Both the position numbers and the translations under genes were made by a program. From Heloderma charlesbogerti (Eukaryota > Chordata > Lepidosauria > Squamata > Helodermatidae), in assembly GCA_026122225.1 (NCBI GenBank), contig JANEZZ010001492.1, forward strand, positions 1,567,001 through 1,631,000: DNA of 64,000 nt, given 5' to 3'. This document shows, piece after piece, positions 45,445 to 54,720 of this stretch. The notes below the pieces were generated by a model. The model was given only the letters and a program-made list of their open reading frames with translations, did no database searches and was not told where the DNA came from. Numbering within the stretch: position 1 is the first letter of the stretch; every line of letters begins with the position of its first letter.

Positions 45445-46645
45445 GGGTTTTGCCTATTCAAAAGTAGCCTGCTTTGAAGCACTTGGCCCTCAAGGATACA
45501 GTCTTTTTGGATGTAATGCACACTTCAGAGAAAGAAGAGAGGAAGAGAAAAAGGTGGAAGAGAGACATGCCACTCTAGCCGGAGTTTCTGTCAGTGAAAT
45601 GTAGAAGAGGACACAGCCAGCCCAAGACATTTTGCTGCCTGAGGTGAAGGACAAGATGATCTCCTCCCCCCTTGCACATTCCATGTACAGAAAATGACCA
45701 GACTGGTAACTGAATATTACTTAAACACTGGGTTGGGACAGCATCCTCTGCAATGACTAAGGAAAACAGGCTAGCTTAGGGGGTATAGGGCAGGCTGTGC
45801 AGCACACGCAGTTCTATTGTCTAAACACTGCTCTGCTGCTCCCTGCCCCTCTGCCTAATGGTAAAACTGGTCCTAGAAGAGAAACAAGAGGAATTAACAT
45901 TGTGTGGAAGGCTAATTCCAAAAAGGGAAGACTAAAAATGCAGTATCTTATGACAGATTAAAGAAGTGACTAATGCAAGAGTACAATCAGAGGTAATTAT
46001 TGCAATGCTATGATGACTGTGAATGAAGCCAGATACACGATTCATAGATTTGAGGATTTGGGATTTACTCCCAGATAAATGTGTATAGGATTGCAGTTTA
46101 TCATTCCATCCTAGTGAATAGGGAATTGGCCCATACCTTGTTCCAATTAAATATGCACACCATAGGCTACAATATGGCCTATTCATTTATAAGCAAACTA
46201 TTATATATTTAAGTAATTTCTGCTAGGAAATCTTAGCTTCATGTGCTCTGAAGAAAAAATAATTGCTTACACCAACATAATTTTCATCCCTAAATGGATA
46301 GCACAACTCACCTTATAAGCACACAATTTCTTCGTTGCCTGGGCTGGGAAAACTAAATAAAATTATTCCAATGCCTGCCAATATTTTTTTAAATAATTCT
46401 TTAAATGGCTGGAAACATGCACTGTAAACATAGGAAGAAAATGTAGTAACACCCCTAAATGTAGTTTATTTTCCTAATAATTTCTACAGTGAACATTAAA
46501 TGTAACTGGCAATCCATGGAGGGTTTTCCATAGATTATTATATGTCTTAAAAGCACTCCCAACTGCTGTTGTTTCCAGAACTAAGATATCATCCTGATTC
46601 AGCTAGGAACAGTGAATATGCTTCTGCCTACCTGGAAGGTTAGGG
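45445..46645. other. Intron with small DNA-element relics
   Basis: About 45612-45700 has CAGCCAGCCCAAGACATTTT and GCTGCCTGAGGTGAAGGACA, words of a Charlie-like hAT element. About 46060-46108 is a relic of the CTGCAATCCTA family. The rest is unassigned AT-rich intron. Confidence 0.4.
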
Positions 46646-47214
46646 TGGCACGGCCCCATCTACACGAGCCTTTTACTCCAGGGCGGCTGCAAGTCAAGAT
46701 CCCTCAGGACAGACGACACATTTGCCACTTCGCAGCCATCCATAGTTTTCTCCTGGAAAATGCAGATTTCCAAGGAGGTACTTTGCTGCAATGTTTTTCA
46801 TTTGCTGAGGGTTTCTCCACGGTTGCGATCCATCTGTCCCTTCCCCAAACCAACTTCGCATTTTACAGTGGGCGTATTGTAGGCGTGCGTAGTGCTTGCA
46901 TCACTCTGTGACGCCCCTTTACTCCCTCCATCCCTTCACAGCTGTGCAGTTACAGAGGCACAGAGGGGCATTTTCATTCATTTAATCACACTTTTGCATA
47001 TTTTTGCAGCTTTGTATCTTCGCAATGGTTGCTATTGGACTCAGTGCCCAAGGGCCGGGGGGGCGGGTCTTAAGCGAGGACAAACTTCATTCCGGCCACC
47101 ATTTCAGAACGATGGGTAGGCACATACCACTCATGTTTGTGAATGTGAACCACTGCGAGAGTCTCAGGCTGGGGAACTGACCAACAGATGGCATGGAAAC
47201 GAAGGCGCCACAGT
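46646..47214 (+). repeat. Left part of a possible DNA transposon hosting the Penelope element
   Basis: Begins GGCCCCATCTACACGAG, which pairs with GTAGACAGGGCC ending at about 56720 on the other side of the Penelope (reverse complement GGCCCTGTCTACATGG). The interior has an above-average CpG count and no transposase motif. The pairing across 10 kb is an inference; these could be two separate elements. Confidence 0.4.
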
Positions 47215-47669
47215 TGTAAAAACCGGACTCCCGCATTGCATAATTTATTCATGACATCCCTAGAGGACACCGCAATATGCAACGTTAACTTCAATCCATT
47301 TTATAAGTATTATCTTTTTTATAAACGTTATATCGATGATATCTTTCTAATATTTTCAAAACAAGCCATTTTACATCAATTTTTGACCTGGATCAATACC
47401 ATACATTCTACTATAAAATTTTCTTCTCTTTTTGATGCACTGAGTGTTTCATTTTTAGATACAGAGGTATACTGCAGACAAAATCATCTATACATTAGAG
47501 GATTCAGAAAATCTTCTGCTGACAGGAATTCTCTTTTGCATTTTGAATCTTTACATCCTGTGCATCTTCGTAGGAATTTACCATATGGACAATATTTACG
47601 TCTTAAGAGGAACTCCTCACAATATCATGAGTATGTGAATAAAAATACTATTTAGGCAACAATTGGTGA
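47215..47669 (+). pseudogene. Penelope-like element, reverse transcriptase part, 5'-truncated
   Basis: Encodes the second half of a Penelope-type RT: NLFMTSLEDTAI, then YKRYIDDIFLIF (catalytic YxDD type, YIDD) and VSFLDTEVYCRQNHLY. It then reads HPVHLRRNLPYGQYLRLKR, the thumb-like segment typical of the family. The frame ends at a TAG just before the Gypsy insertion because of a one-base shift. The rest of the element continues at 54721. Left border approximate. Confidence 0.88.
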
Positions 47670-48210
47670 TGTCAGCGTGGAAACTGAGCCCATAGAGCCC
47701 CAGAGCAGTTCTGATTCTCAGGAAGATCAGCAATCCGTGGGAGAGGAGCTCGCTCATCTCTCACAAGCACAGCAGCTGGCAGAGATCCCTCCTGCCAGCA
47801 TTCCTGGGAGAGATAGTGACCCTGGCAGTGAGAGAGCGCTGGAGGGGGGCTTGCTGGATGCGCGGCGCAGGGAGCAATGACAGATGGATGGCCCCGAGAG
47901 GAGGTGCTCCGCTCGTTTGGCACTCAAACAACAGTCGCGTCCCGAGGACCCAAGAGAAAGAGGGAGGATCTCTCCATAGCCCATAAGTTCAAAGTCTTCC
48001 CGCAGTTCTCCTTCAAACAGGGAACAACTGCCTTACCTGGAGATTAGGCTACTCTGCTATCTATCCCCAGTGCAGTTCCTTGATTAGTCGCTAGTGATTA
48101 GTATCTGAAAGAGTCATAAAGGAATAAAGCCTTGGAAAGATTCCTCATCGTCTGTGTCCTGAGTTGGCTATTGGAGGAGACTGCAAGAGGCAGCTAGGGC
48201 GCTCCTGACA
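47670..48210 (+). repeat. Gypsy 5' LTR
   Basis: 541 bp, TGTCAGCGTGG...GCTCCTGACA. It differs from the 3' LTR by scattered substitutions, a 6-base deletion in the GCGCAGATGCAGGG region and the absence of an 8-base GGAATAAG duplication. An AATAAA signal is at about 48123. The sequence just inside (GCTTGGTCCTCG) should hold the primer-binding site, but I cannot name the tRNA. Confidence 0.95.
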
Positions 48211-48268
48211 GCTTGGTCCTCGTTCCTTTTTTTTTTTTTCTCTGCTCCTACTGCTTCTGGAGGGTGCA

Positions 48269-49206
48269 ATGGACGCAGCGGTGCAAGCTCTCACGCAAGA
48301 GAACCAGGCTCTGGTTCTCTTTGTGATCAAGTGGCTCAACTGATGACTGCCATACAGGCTCTGCAAGCTGTGGTTCAACCCCTACCACCCCCGATGCCCC
48401 CCCCCCGCCACAAGTGCCCGGTGGCTCTGCCAGAGAAGTTTTCTGGTGAGAAAGGACTTTTTCAGATTTTCTGTGCCCAATCAGAGCTGTACATGCACCT
48501 TCGACCTGAGGATTTCCTGACAGAACAGGTTCGTCTGGGCTTTATCATTAACCTACTTTCAGGCGTGGCAGCTAAATGGGCTTCAGGACTTCTTCTTGCA
48601 AATGACCCCCTGCTCGGGGACTATCAAGGTTTCATGACAGCGATGGCCAGATTTTTTGGTGACCCCCTGCGCATGCAGATGGCTTCTCGGGAGATTCACC
48701 GCCTCAGGCAGGGCAAGAACTCAGTTTCCAGCTACGTGACAACTTTTCGCTTGCTGATGCAGGATTTACAGTGGAATGATGCCACGCTGGTGGCTCAGTT
48801 TTTGGACGGTTTGAACGACGAGATCTTGGATGAGTTGGCACGCACGCCTAGCCCACCTACTTTGGAGGACCTCATCCAGACCTGCCTCCAGATAGATAGT
48901 CGGCTGGAGGGGCACCGGCAGACCTGGCGGGGCGCTGGGGGGCGAGATTTCCCTCCTCCCATTCCCCCATATTGCCTGCCCCCTCCCCCACCCCCTGCCC
49001 CTGCGGTGGGGGCGGAGGAGACCCTGATGCAGCTGGGAGCTACCCGAGCCCCACTGTCGCTGGAGGAACTAGAGTGGCGGTGCGTGGAGCGCCGACGCTT
49101 TCGGTGCGGAAAGCTGGGACATTTCGCCAAAACCTGCCACACCAGACCTGCAGCCCCACTGCCTCTTCCTCCTCTCCTTCCTCCTCCTCCTCGCCCCCAG
49201 GCCTGA
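48269..49206 (+). pseudogene. Gypsy gag
   Basis: The probable start is the ATG at 48269 (MDAAVQALTQENQALVL). A one-base shift follows at about 48320, and the main frame runs to TGA at 49204. The capsid-like region reads LPEKFSGEKGLFQIFCAQSE, RLGFIINLLSGVAAKWASGL and FLDGLNDEILDELAR, of the sushi/PEG10-RTL type. The C-terminal zinc knuckle near residue 260 reads RRFRCGKLGHFAKTC: the second Cys, His and last Cys are present, but the first Cys is not. A proline-rich tail follows, with a duplicated GCCTGACTAGGCT unit just after the stop. Confidence 0.88.
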
Positions 49207-49252
49207 CTAGGCTGCCCCCCCAAGCCTGACTAGGCTACCCCCCAAACCTCCA

Positions 49253-50056
49253 GTGTGGGGGTCGGTTCCCCACCAGGTGGGTGCCTTCCGCAACCCCCCC
49301 CATCCGCTACTGCATGTTCACCTCTGCTCCTCCCAGTGGAGTGGGGTGGAGGTTCTAGCTTTAGTGGACTCTGGGGCTACAACCAGTTTCATGGATGAAA
49401 CGTTTGCTCACCTCCACAAGATTCCTACCCTGCCTCTTCCGGCCCCCTTGGCAGTGGAGACCATCGATGGACGTCCTCTTTCTTTGGGTGCGGTGACCCG
49501 GATTACAGCTCCGCTCACTCTGCATGCCCAGTCTCATGTTGAGCAGATTCAGTTTCACTTGGCCAAGGTTCCCCAATACCCAATCGTGCTGGGTGTTTCC
49601 TGGATCTCTAAGCATAATCCTCAGATTTCTTGGGGGCTTCAGCAAGTGGAGTTCTCGTCTCCCTACTGCCGGAAGCATTGCCTCCCGACTGAGGCGCCAG
49701 TCCCAGTCCAGGCCTTAACCCTTTCCTCCCCCTCCTCGTCTGCTTCTGGTAGTTCTTCAGCTACCGTGATCCTCCCAGAGAAGTATGCGGCTTTTTGGGA
49801 TGTTTTCAGCAAGAAGGAGGCTGACCAGCTTCCCCCTCACTGCCCTTTTGACTATGCCATTAACCTCATTCCTGGGGCGACCATCCCCGCCGGCCGGCTG
49901 TATTCAATGTTGGAGCTGGAACTTCAAGCTCTGCAGGAGTTTCTGGACACAAACCTCAGACATAGCTTCATTCACCCCTCCTCCTCCCCCGCCTGCGCCC
50001 CTACCATGTTTGTGCGCAAAAAATCAGGAGAACTCCGCCCAGTGCATGACTTCTGA
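49253..50056 (+). pseudogene. Gypsy protease and start of reverse transcriptase, cut by hAT
   Basis: The aspartic protease has LALVDSGATTSFMDETF and the flap/ILG-like IVLGVSWI. A linker follows, then the RT N-terminus LPEKYAAFWDVFSKKEADQL and FVRKKSGELRPVHDF. The frame stops at a TGA formed at the junction with the hAT element inserted at 50058. It continues at 51513 after the insertion. Confidence 0.9.
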
Positions 50057-50292
50057 GTAGGGATGTCAGAGAATTCCGCCACGGATCTCGGTGAGGCCAA
50101 ATGCCAGCGCATTCGGCCCCCCGAACTCCGTGGCGGAACGGCCTGCCACCCCGCCGCCCCCTCACAGATCCCCCCGGGACAAGACTTACCTGGGGCAGAT
50201 CGTCTGGGCGGCTGCGGCAGCTGCAGCGGCTGGTCTTCCGACCTGCTGCCGCCACCACCATTTCAAGTGTTGCGGGGGAGAAGACGTGATAG

Positions 50293-50994
50293 TAGGGATG
50301 GCGGAGAATTTCTCCATGAATTTCGGGGAGGCCCCCGAAATTGTTGGTGAAATTCTCCGCCACCCCCCCCCGGGATGGGACTTACCTCTCTCGAATGTCC
50401 CTCTCGGCAGCAGGTCCCGGTGGGAGTTCGGCGGTGGTTCGTCGGGGGCAGGGGCGGTGGCCAGTCTTCCAACCAGCTGCCACCACCGCCATTACAAAAT
50501 AAAGTTAAACAAAAAACAAAAAACACCTGTGATAGGCTACGGCGAAAATAAGTACTGCCAAAATAATGTCAACGCAAATAGCGTTGCCTTTATTTTCGCC
50601 GTAGTCTACGTAAATCTTTACGTAGACTACCGGGACCAAATAAGGAACGCAAATGGCAGCGCCCATGGGCGCCGCCATTTGCGTACGCGTTTTTTTTTTT
50701 CCAAAGTCACCCGTGATAGGCTATGTAATGATTTACATAGCCTATCACGGCTGACTTTGGAAATCTAGCCGTGATAGGCTACGTAAATCGTTATGTAGCC
50801 TATCAAGGGTGTTTTTTTTTTCTTTTCACTTTTTTATTTCGTGGCTGGGGAGATGGGGCGCTTCTCCCTGGCCTGAATTTCGGCTGGGCGGGGCGCCTCC
50901 CCCCCGGCCTGAATTTCGGGGGGAAAACCGAAGCGCCTCCCCCCTACCGCGAAGCAAGCTGCAGGACCAGGTAAGTGCCTTTCGTACATCCCTA
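50293..50994. mobile_element. hAT-type non-autonomous element (inner), same family, perfect TSD
   Basis: Termini TAGGGATGG and ACATCCCTA, flanked by the identical 8 bp CGTGATAG at 50285-50292 and 50995-51002. The insertion target is the first arm of a palindrome of the outer element. Shares with the outer copy the final segment CCAGGTAAG...TTTCGTACATCCCTA, a subterminal hairpin on the left, and internal CGTGATAGGCTACG palindromes. Confidence 0.92.
50601..50807. repeat. Palindrome cluster of the inner hAT element
   Basis: Four palindromes follow one another. 50601-50630 has perfect 14-bp arms. 50647-50684 has 17-18-bp arms with one mismatch (ACGCAAATGGC). 50701-50760 has 28-bp arms with one mismatch around GTGATAGGCTATGTAA. 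50772-50805 has 15-bp arms with one mismatch. Each has a loop of only 2-4 bases. Confidence 0.93.
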
Positions 50995-50996
50995 CG

Positions 50997-51342
50997 TGAT
51001 AGGCTACGTAAAAATTTACGTAGCCTATCATGGCTAGGTTTAAAAACAACAACAACAACAACGTGATAGGCTACGTAAATCTTTACGTAGCCTATCACGG
51101 CTGACTTTAAAAAAAACAACAAAATGTGTGTACGCAAATGGCGGCGGCTACGGCCACCGCCATTTGCGTTCCTTATTTTGGGCCGTCTTAGTCTATCTAA
51201 ATATTTACGTAGACTAAGACGGCGAAAATAAGGGGGAATGCAAATAGCGTCTGCTACGTAGCCTATTTACTACGTAGCCTATCACGGCTGACTACAGGGA
51301 CGCAAATGGCGGTGGCTACGGCCGCCGCCATTTACGTCCCTG
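50997..51342. repeat. Palindrome cluster of the outer hAT element
   Basis: 50997-51030 has perfect 16-bp arms and is the site hit by the inner element. 51062-51099 has perfect 18-bp arms. 51132-51169 has 17-bp arms with one mismatch. 51182-51223 has 21-bp arms with two mismatches. 51295-51342 has ~22-bp arms with two mismatches. Smaller hairpins continue to about 51400. An (AAC)n run lies at 51044-51060. Confidence 0.93.
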
Positions 51343-51512
51343 CTAGCCAGCGGCCGGATATCCGGCTGCTGGCGGAGCCGTCCGGCGGCTCCGCGGAATC
51401 TCCGCAGAGCAGAGCCGGCTGGCCGGCCAGGATTCCAGGGGGAGGGACAGAGCGCCTCCCCCCCCCAGCGGAACCCGGCGGAGCCAGGTAAGGGCAATTT
51501 CGTACATCCCTA

Positions 51513-52719
51513 CTTCCGAGTATTGAATTCGGTCTCGATCCCCAACAAGTATCCCCTCCCCCTCATACCGGAGATGCTGGAGCGCCTGGAGGGAGCCAAG
51601 ATTTTCACAAAGTTGGACCTGCGTGGCGCCTACAATCTGATTCGCATCCAGGAAGGGGATGAGTGGAAGACCTGTTTCGGCACCTGGTACGGAGTGTATG
51701 AATACTTAGTGGTGCCGTTTGGGCTCGCCTGCACCCCCACACACGTTTTCACGTTTTATGAATGCCATCTTCCGGGACTATTTGGAACTTCCCTCATTGT
51801 GTATCTCGATGATTTACTTATATTTTCTGAGGACCCCCACGCCCATCAGCACCATGTCTCCGCCATCCTCCAGTGCCTCCGCGAGCACCATCTTTATGCC
51901 AAGCTGGAGAAATGTGCATTTGACCTAACCTCTTTGGACCAGCTCAGCTACATTACCTCAGCTGACGGTATCAGGATGGATCCTGCAAAGGTCCAGGCTG
52001 TCCTCTCCTGGCAGGCTCCATCCACCAAGAAGGACTTGCAACATTTTCTGGGGTTTGCTAATTTCTACAGAAAGTTCTTGCCCAGCTTTGCTCGGCTGAC
52101 ATCTCCTCTCATGGACCTCCTTAAGGGCAGGAAATCTCCTTTTCATTGGATGGCATCTGCCCAACAGGCTTTCGAGGAACTTAAGAAGCTTTTTAGTTCT
52201 GAGCTGATTCTGTTACATCCTGACCCGAGGAAGCCTTTTGTAGTGCAAACTGATGCCTCTGACTTTGTGGTGGGGGCGGTGCTTTTTCAGCCAGATCGGG
52301 CGGGCGGCAAGTTGCAACCCTGCGTGGACCACTCCAGGAACCTGAACATGTCTGAGAGGAATTATACCATCTGGGAGAAGGAACTGCTGGCCATCAAGTC
52401 TGCTTTGGAGACCTGGCATCTTCTTCTGGAGGGGGCACAGCACCCAGTCGAAGTTAGAACCAACCATCACAACCTGGAACATCTTCAGACAGCCCGTGCC
52501 TTAAACCAGCAGCAGATAAGGTTTTCGCTTTTTTTCCCCTGGTTCCACCTTAAGATTTGCCATGTGAAAGCCTCCGACAATGTACAAGCAGATGCTCCTT
52601 TTCGTAAGCCTGACCTCCAGCCAGGGGGTGAGGGAAATCCCCCCCTCTCTGATTCTTCTCCCCCAGAGCCTGGAGGCAGCTGTGGTGCCTCGCTCTTGGG
52701 AGGAGCTCCTTCACTCTGA
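51513..52719 (+). pseudogene. Gypsy reverse transcriptase (rest) and RNase H
   Basis: Continues the RT with SIPNKYPLPLIPEMLERL, KLDLRGAYNLIRI and the catalytic YLDDLLIFS. Between about 51735 and 51795 the reading moves to another frame (TFSRFMNAIFRDYLEL) and back, meaning two compensating indels. The connection domain has FLGFANFYRKFLPSFA. RNase H has VVQTDASDFVVGAVLF and WEKELLAIKSAL, but the third acidic site reads RTNHHNLEHL with Asn where Asp is usual. The frame ends at 52719, overlapping the integrase frame. Confidence 0.92.
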
Positions 52720-54481
52720 ACAGGCTCAGGATGCTTTCGTTCGCACAAAAATTGAGGAATTGGGGCTAGCTTCTGCCCCCCCCTTCTCTTTGCGAGGTGG
52801 CCTGCTTTACCATTCCAGCCGGGTCTATGTGCCTTCTAGACCCCTCCACAAGAAGGTCCTCCATCAGTGCCACGACTCCCCCACCGCTGGGCATTTTGGC
52901 TTCACCAAGACCCTGCACGGAGTGACACAGGATTTTTGGTGGCCTCGTGTGTGTCAGGACGTCAAGACTTATGTCTTCTCCTGCCCAACCTGCCAGTGGG
53001 CGAAGGCCCCCTCAGGCAAGCCCACAGGCTTGCTTCACCTCCTGCCTACCCCCTCAGGACCTTGGAAACTGCTCTCCCTTGACTTCATCACTGACTTGCC
53101 TCACTCACACAGTAAGACCACTATTCTGGTGGTGGTGGATTTGTTTTCTAAGATGGCCCATTTCATCCCCTGCTCTGGGTTGCCCACAGCCAGGAAGACA
53201 GCGGAGCTTTTTTTGGCGCATGTTTTCCGGCTCCACGGATGGCCTGAGGGTCTCATTTTGGATAGGGGGGCCCAATTCACTGCCCATTTCTGGAGGGAGC
53301 TACTTGGGCTTCTCCATGTAATGCTCCGTCTTTCCTCCACCCACCATCCACAGACAGACTGTCAGACCGAGCACACCAATGCGACTCTGGAGCAATATTT
53401 GCGCTGTTATGTCAATTACCAGCAAGATGACTGGTTTTCCTTGCTGCCTCTCACAGAATTTGCTTATAACAATGCCTGCCATGCTTCCACCCACCAAATT
53501 CAATTTTTTGCCAATTTTGGTTACCACCCCAAGGCTTTCCTGTCTACCCTAGCTCCCTCTTGGGTGCCGGCAGCCCATGAGTTTTTAGAGGAGTTGCAAG
53601 TGGTACACCGCCTCTTACGGGACTCCCTCGAGCAAGCCAAGACAGCCTACAAGGCCTCTGCGGACTGGCAGCACCAGACGGGTCCGTCTCTGCAACTGGG
53701 GGACTGGGTTTGGTTGTCCACCCAATACCTCCCTTCTCACTCACCCACAAAGAAGCTCATGCCTCATCACACAGGGCCTTTCCAGATTACGGCCCAGATT
53801 AACCCTGTTGCTTTTCACCTGGCTCTCCCCCCCCCCATGAAGATCCATCCCGTTTTTCATCGGTCCTTGCTGTCCCCCCTGCTTTCTGGAGACCCTCATC
53901 GCTCGGCCGGCTCCCCCCCGCCGCCAGTGCTGGTGGAGGGGGAGGAGGAGTTTGAGGTCATGGAGATTCTGGACTCCCGCCTTTCTCGCGGCCGCCTGCA
54001 ATATCTGGTGGACTGGAAGGGGTACAGGCCAGATGAGCGATCCTGGGAACCCGCGGAAAATGTGCATGCTCCATTGCTGCTGAGGTGTTTCCACCAGCTG
54101 TACCCCCACAAACCTGGGGCCCCAGGTGAGGAGCACGAGGGGGGGCCTCATGGGAGTGGGGATGATGTCAGCGTGGAAACTGAGGCCATAGAGCCCCAGA
54201 GCAGTTCTGATTCTCAGGAAGAACAGCAATCCATGGGAGAGGAGCTCACTCATCTCTCACAAGCACAGCAGCTGGCAGAGATTCCTCCTGCCAGCATTCC
54301 TGGGAGAGACAGTGACCCTGGCAGTGAGAGAGCGCTGGAGGGGGGCTTGCTGGACACTCGGCGCAGATGCAGGGAGCAATGACAGATGGAGGGTGCTGAA
54401 AGGAGGCGCTCCGCTCATTTGGCGCTAAAACAACGGTCGCATCCCGAGGACCCAAGGGAAAGAGGGAGGATCTCTCCATAG
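52620..54481 (+). pseudogene. Gypsy integrase with chromodomain, frame running into the 3' LTR
   Basis: The zinc-binding part has CHDSPTAGHFGFTKTL and CPTCQWAK (HHCC). The catalytic core has LSLDFITDLP, LILDRGAQF and a Glu in HTNATLEQYL (DDE). A GPF-type module (HHTGPFQIT) follows, then a chromodomain at about 53937-54080 (EVMEILDSRL, YLVDWKGYRPDERSWEPAEN). No stop occurs before the LTR. The frame crosses into it at 54166 and continues to a TGA at 54380, or to a TAG at 54479 if that TGA is a decayed CGA. The chromodomain probably steers integration by binding histone tails. Confidence 0.9.
54152..54165 (+). promoter_or_regulatory. Polypurine tract-like primer site of Gypsy
   Basis: GGGAGTGGGGATGA lies directly before the 3' LTR, where plus-strand DNA synthesis of LTR elements is primed. 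It falls inside the pol frame. Confidence 0.5.
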
Positions 54482-54720
54482 CCCATAAGTTCAGAGTCTT
54501 CCCGCAGTTCTCCTTCAAATGGGGACCAACTGCCTTACCTGGAGCTTAGACTACTCTGCTATCTATCCCCAGTGCAGTTCCTTGCTTAGTCGCTAATGAT
54601 TAGTATCTGTAAGAGTCATAAAGGAATAAGGGAATAAAGCCTTGGAAAAAATCCTCATCGTCTGTGTCCTGAATTGGCTATTGGAGGGGACTGCAAGAGG
54701 CAGCTAGGGCGCTCCTGACA
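54166..54720 (+). repeat. Gypsy 3' LTR
   Basis: 555 bp, TGTCAGCGTGG...GCTCCTGACA. It contains the end of the pol frame in its first ~316 bases. An 8-base GGAATAAG duplication lies at about 54622-54637, next to an AATAAA signal. Confidence 0.95.

Larger units (their letters stand above)
50058..51512. mobile_element. hAT-type non-autonomous element (outer), hairpin-rich
   Basis: Termini TAGGGATGT (50058) and ACATCCCTA (51512), with flanks CTTCTGAG (50050-50057) and CTTCCGAG (51513-51520), an 8-bp TSD with one C-to-T change. The TSD length and TARNG end indicate hAT. Removing the element and one TSD restores the Gypsy RT frame. The original unit is about 745 bp; the rest is a second copy inserted at 50293-50994. 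The interior is a series of perfect or near-perfect palindromes around GTGATAGGCTACGTAAA and ACGCAAATGGCGGC. No transposase. Confidence 0.9.
47670..54720 (+). mobile_element. Chromodomain Ty3/Gypsy LTR retrotransposon inserted in Penelope
   Basis: A complete element with two LTRs (TGTCAG...CTGACA), gag, protease, RT, RNase H, integrase and a C-terminal chromodomain, thus a vertebrate chromovirus-type Gypsy. 5-bp flanks GGTGA (47665-47669) and GGTGG (54721-54725) are a TSD with one change. Without the 1463 bases added by the hAT insertion (element plus one TSD copy) it is about 5.6 kb. The genes carry a few stops and frameshifts. No env-like frame exists. It is antisense to HIBADH. A solo LTR of the family is at 5379-5928. 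Confidence 0.95.

Noticed and set aside
50091..50768. 225-codon frame inside the hAT elements
   Set aside because: It crosses the boundary between the outer and inner elements and several palindromes; low-complexity Ala/Pro/His-rich translation without a transposase motif.
50528..51342. CRISPR-like array of GTGATAGGCTACG repeats with spacers
   Set aside because: The repeats are arms of separate palindromes with 2-4-base loops and irregular spacing, inside eukaryotic hAT elements with clear TSDs. There are no regular spacers or cas genes, and the setting is vertebrate DNA.
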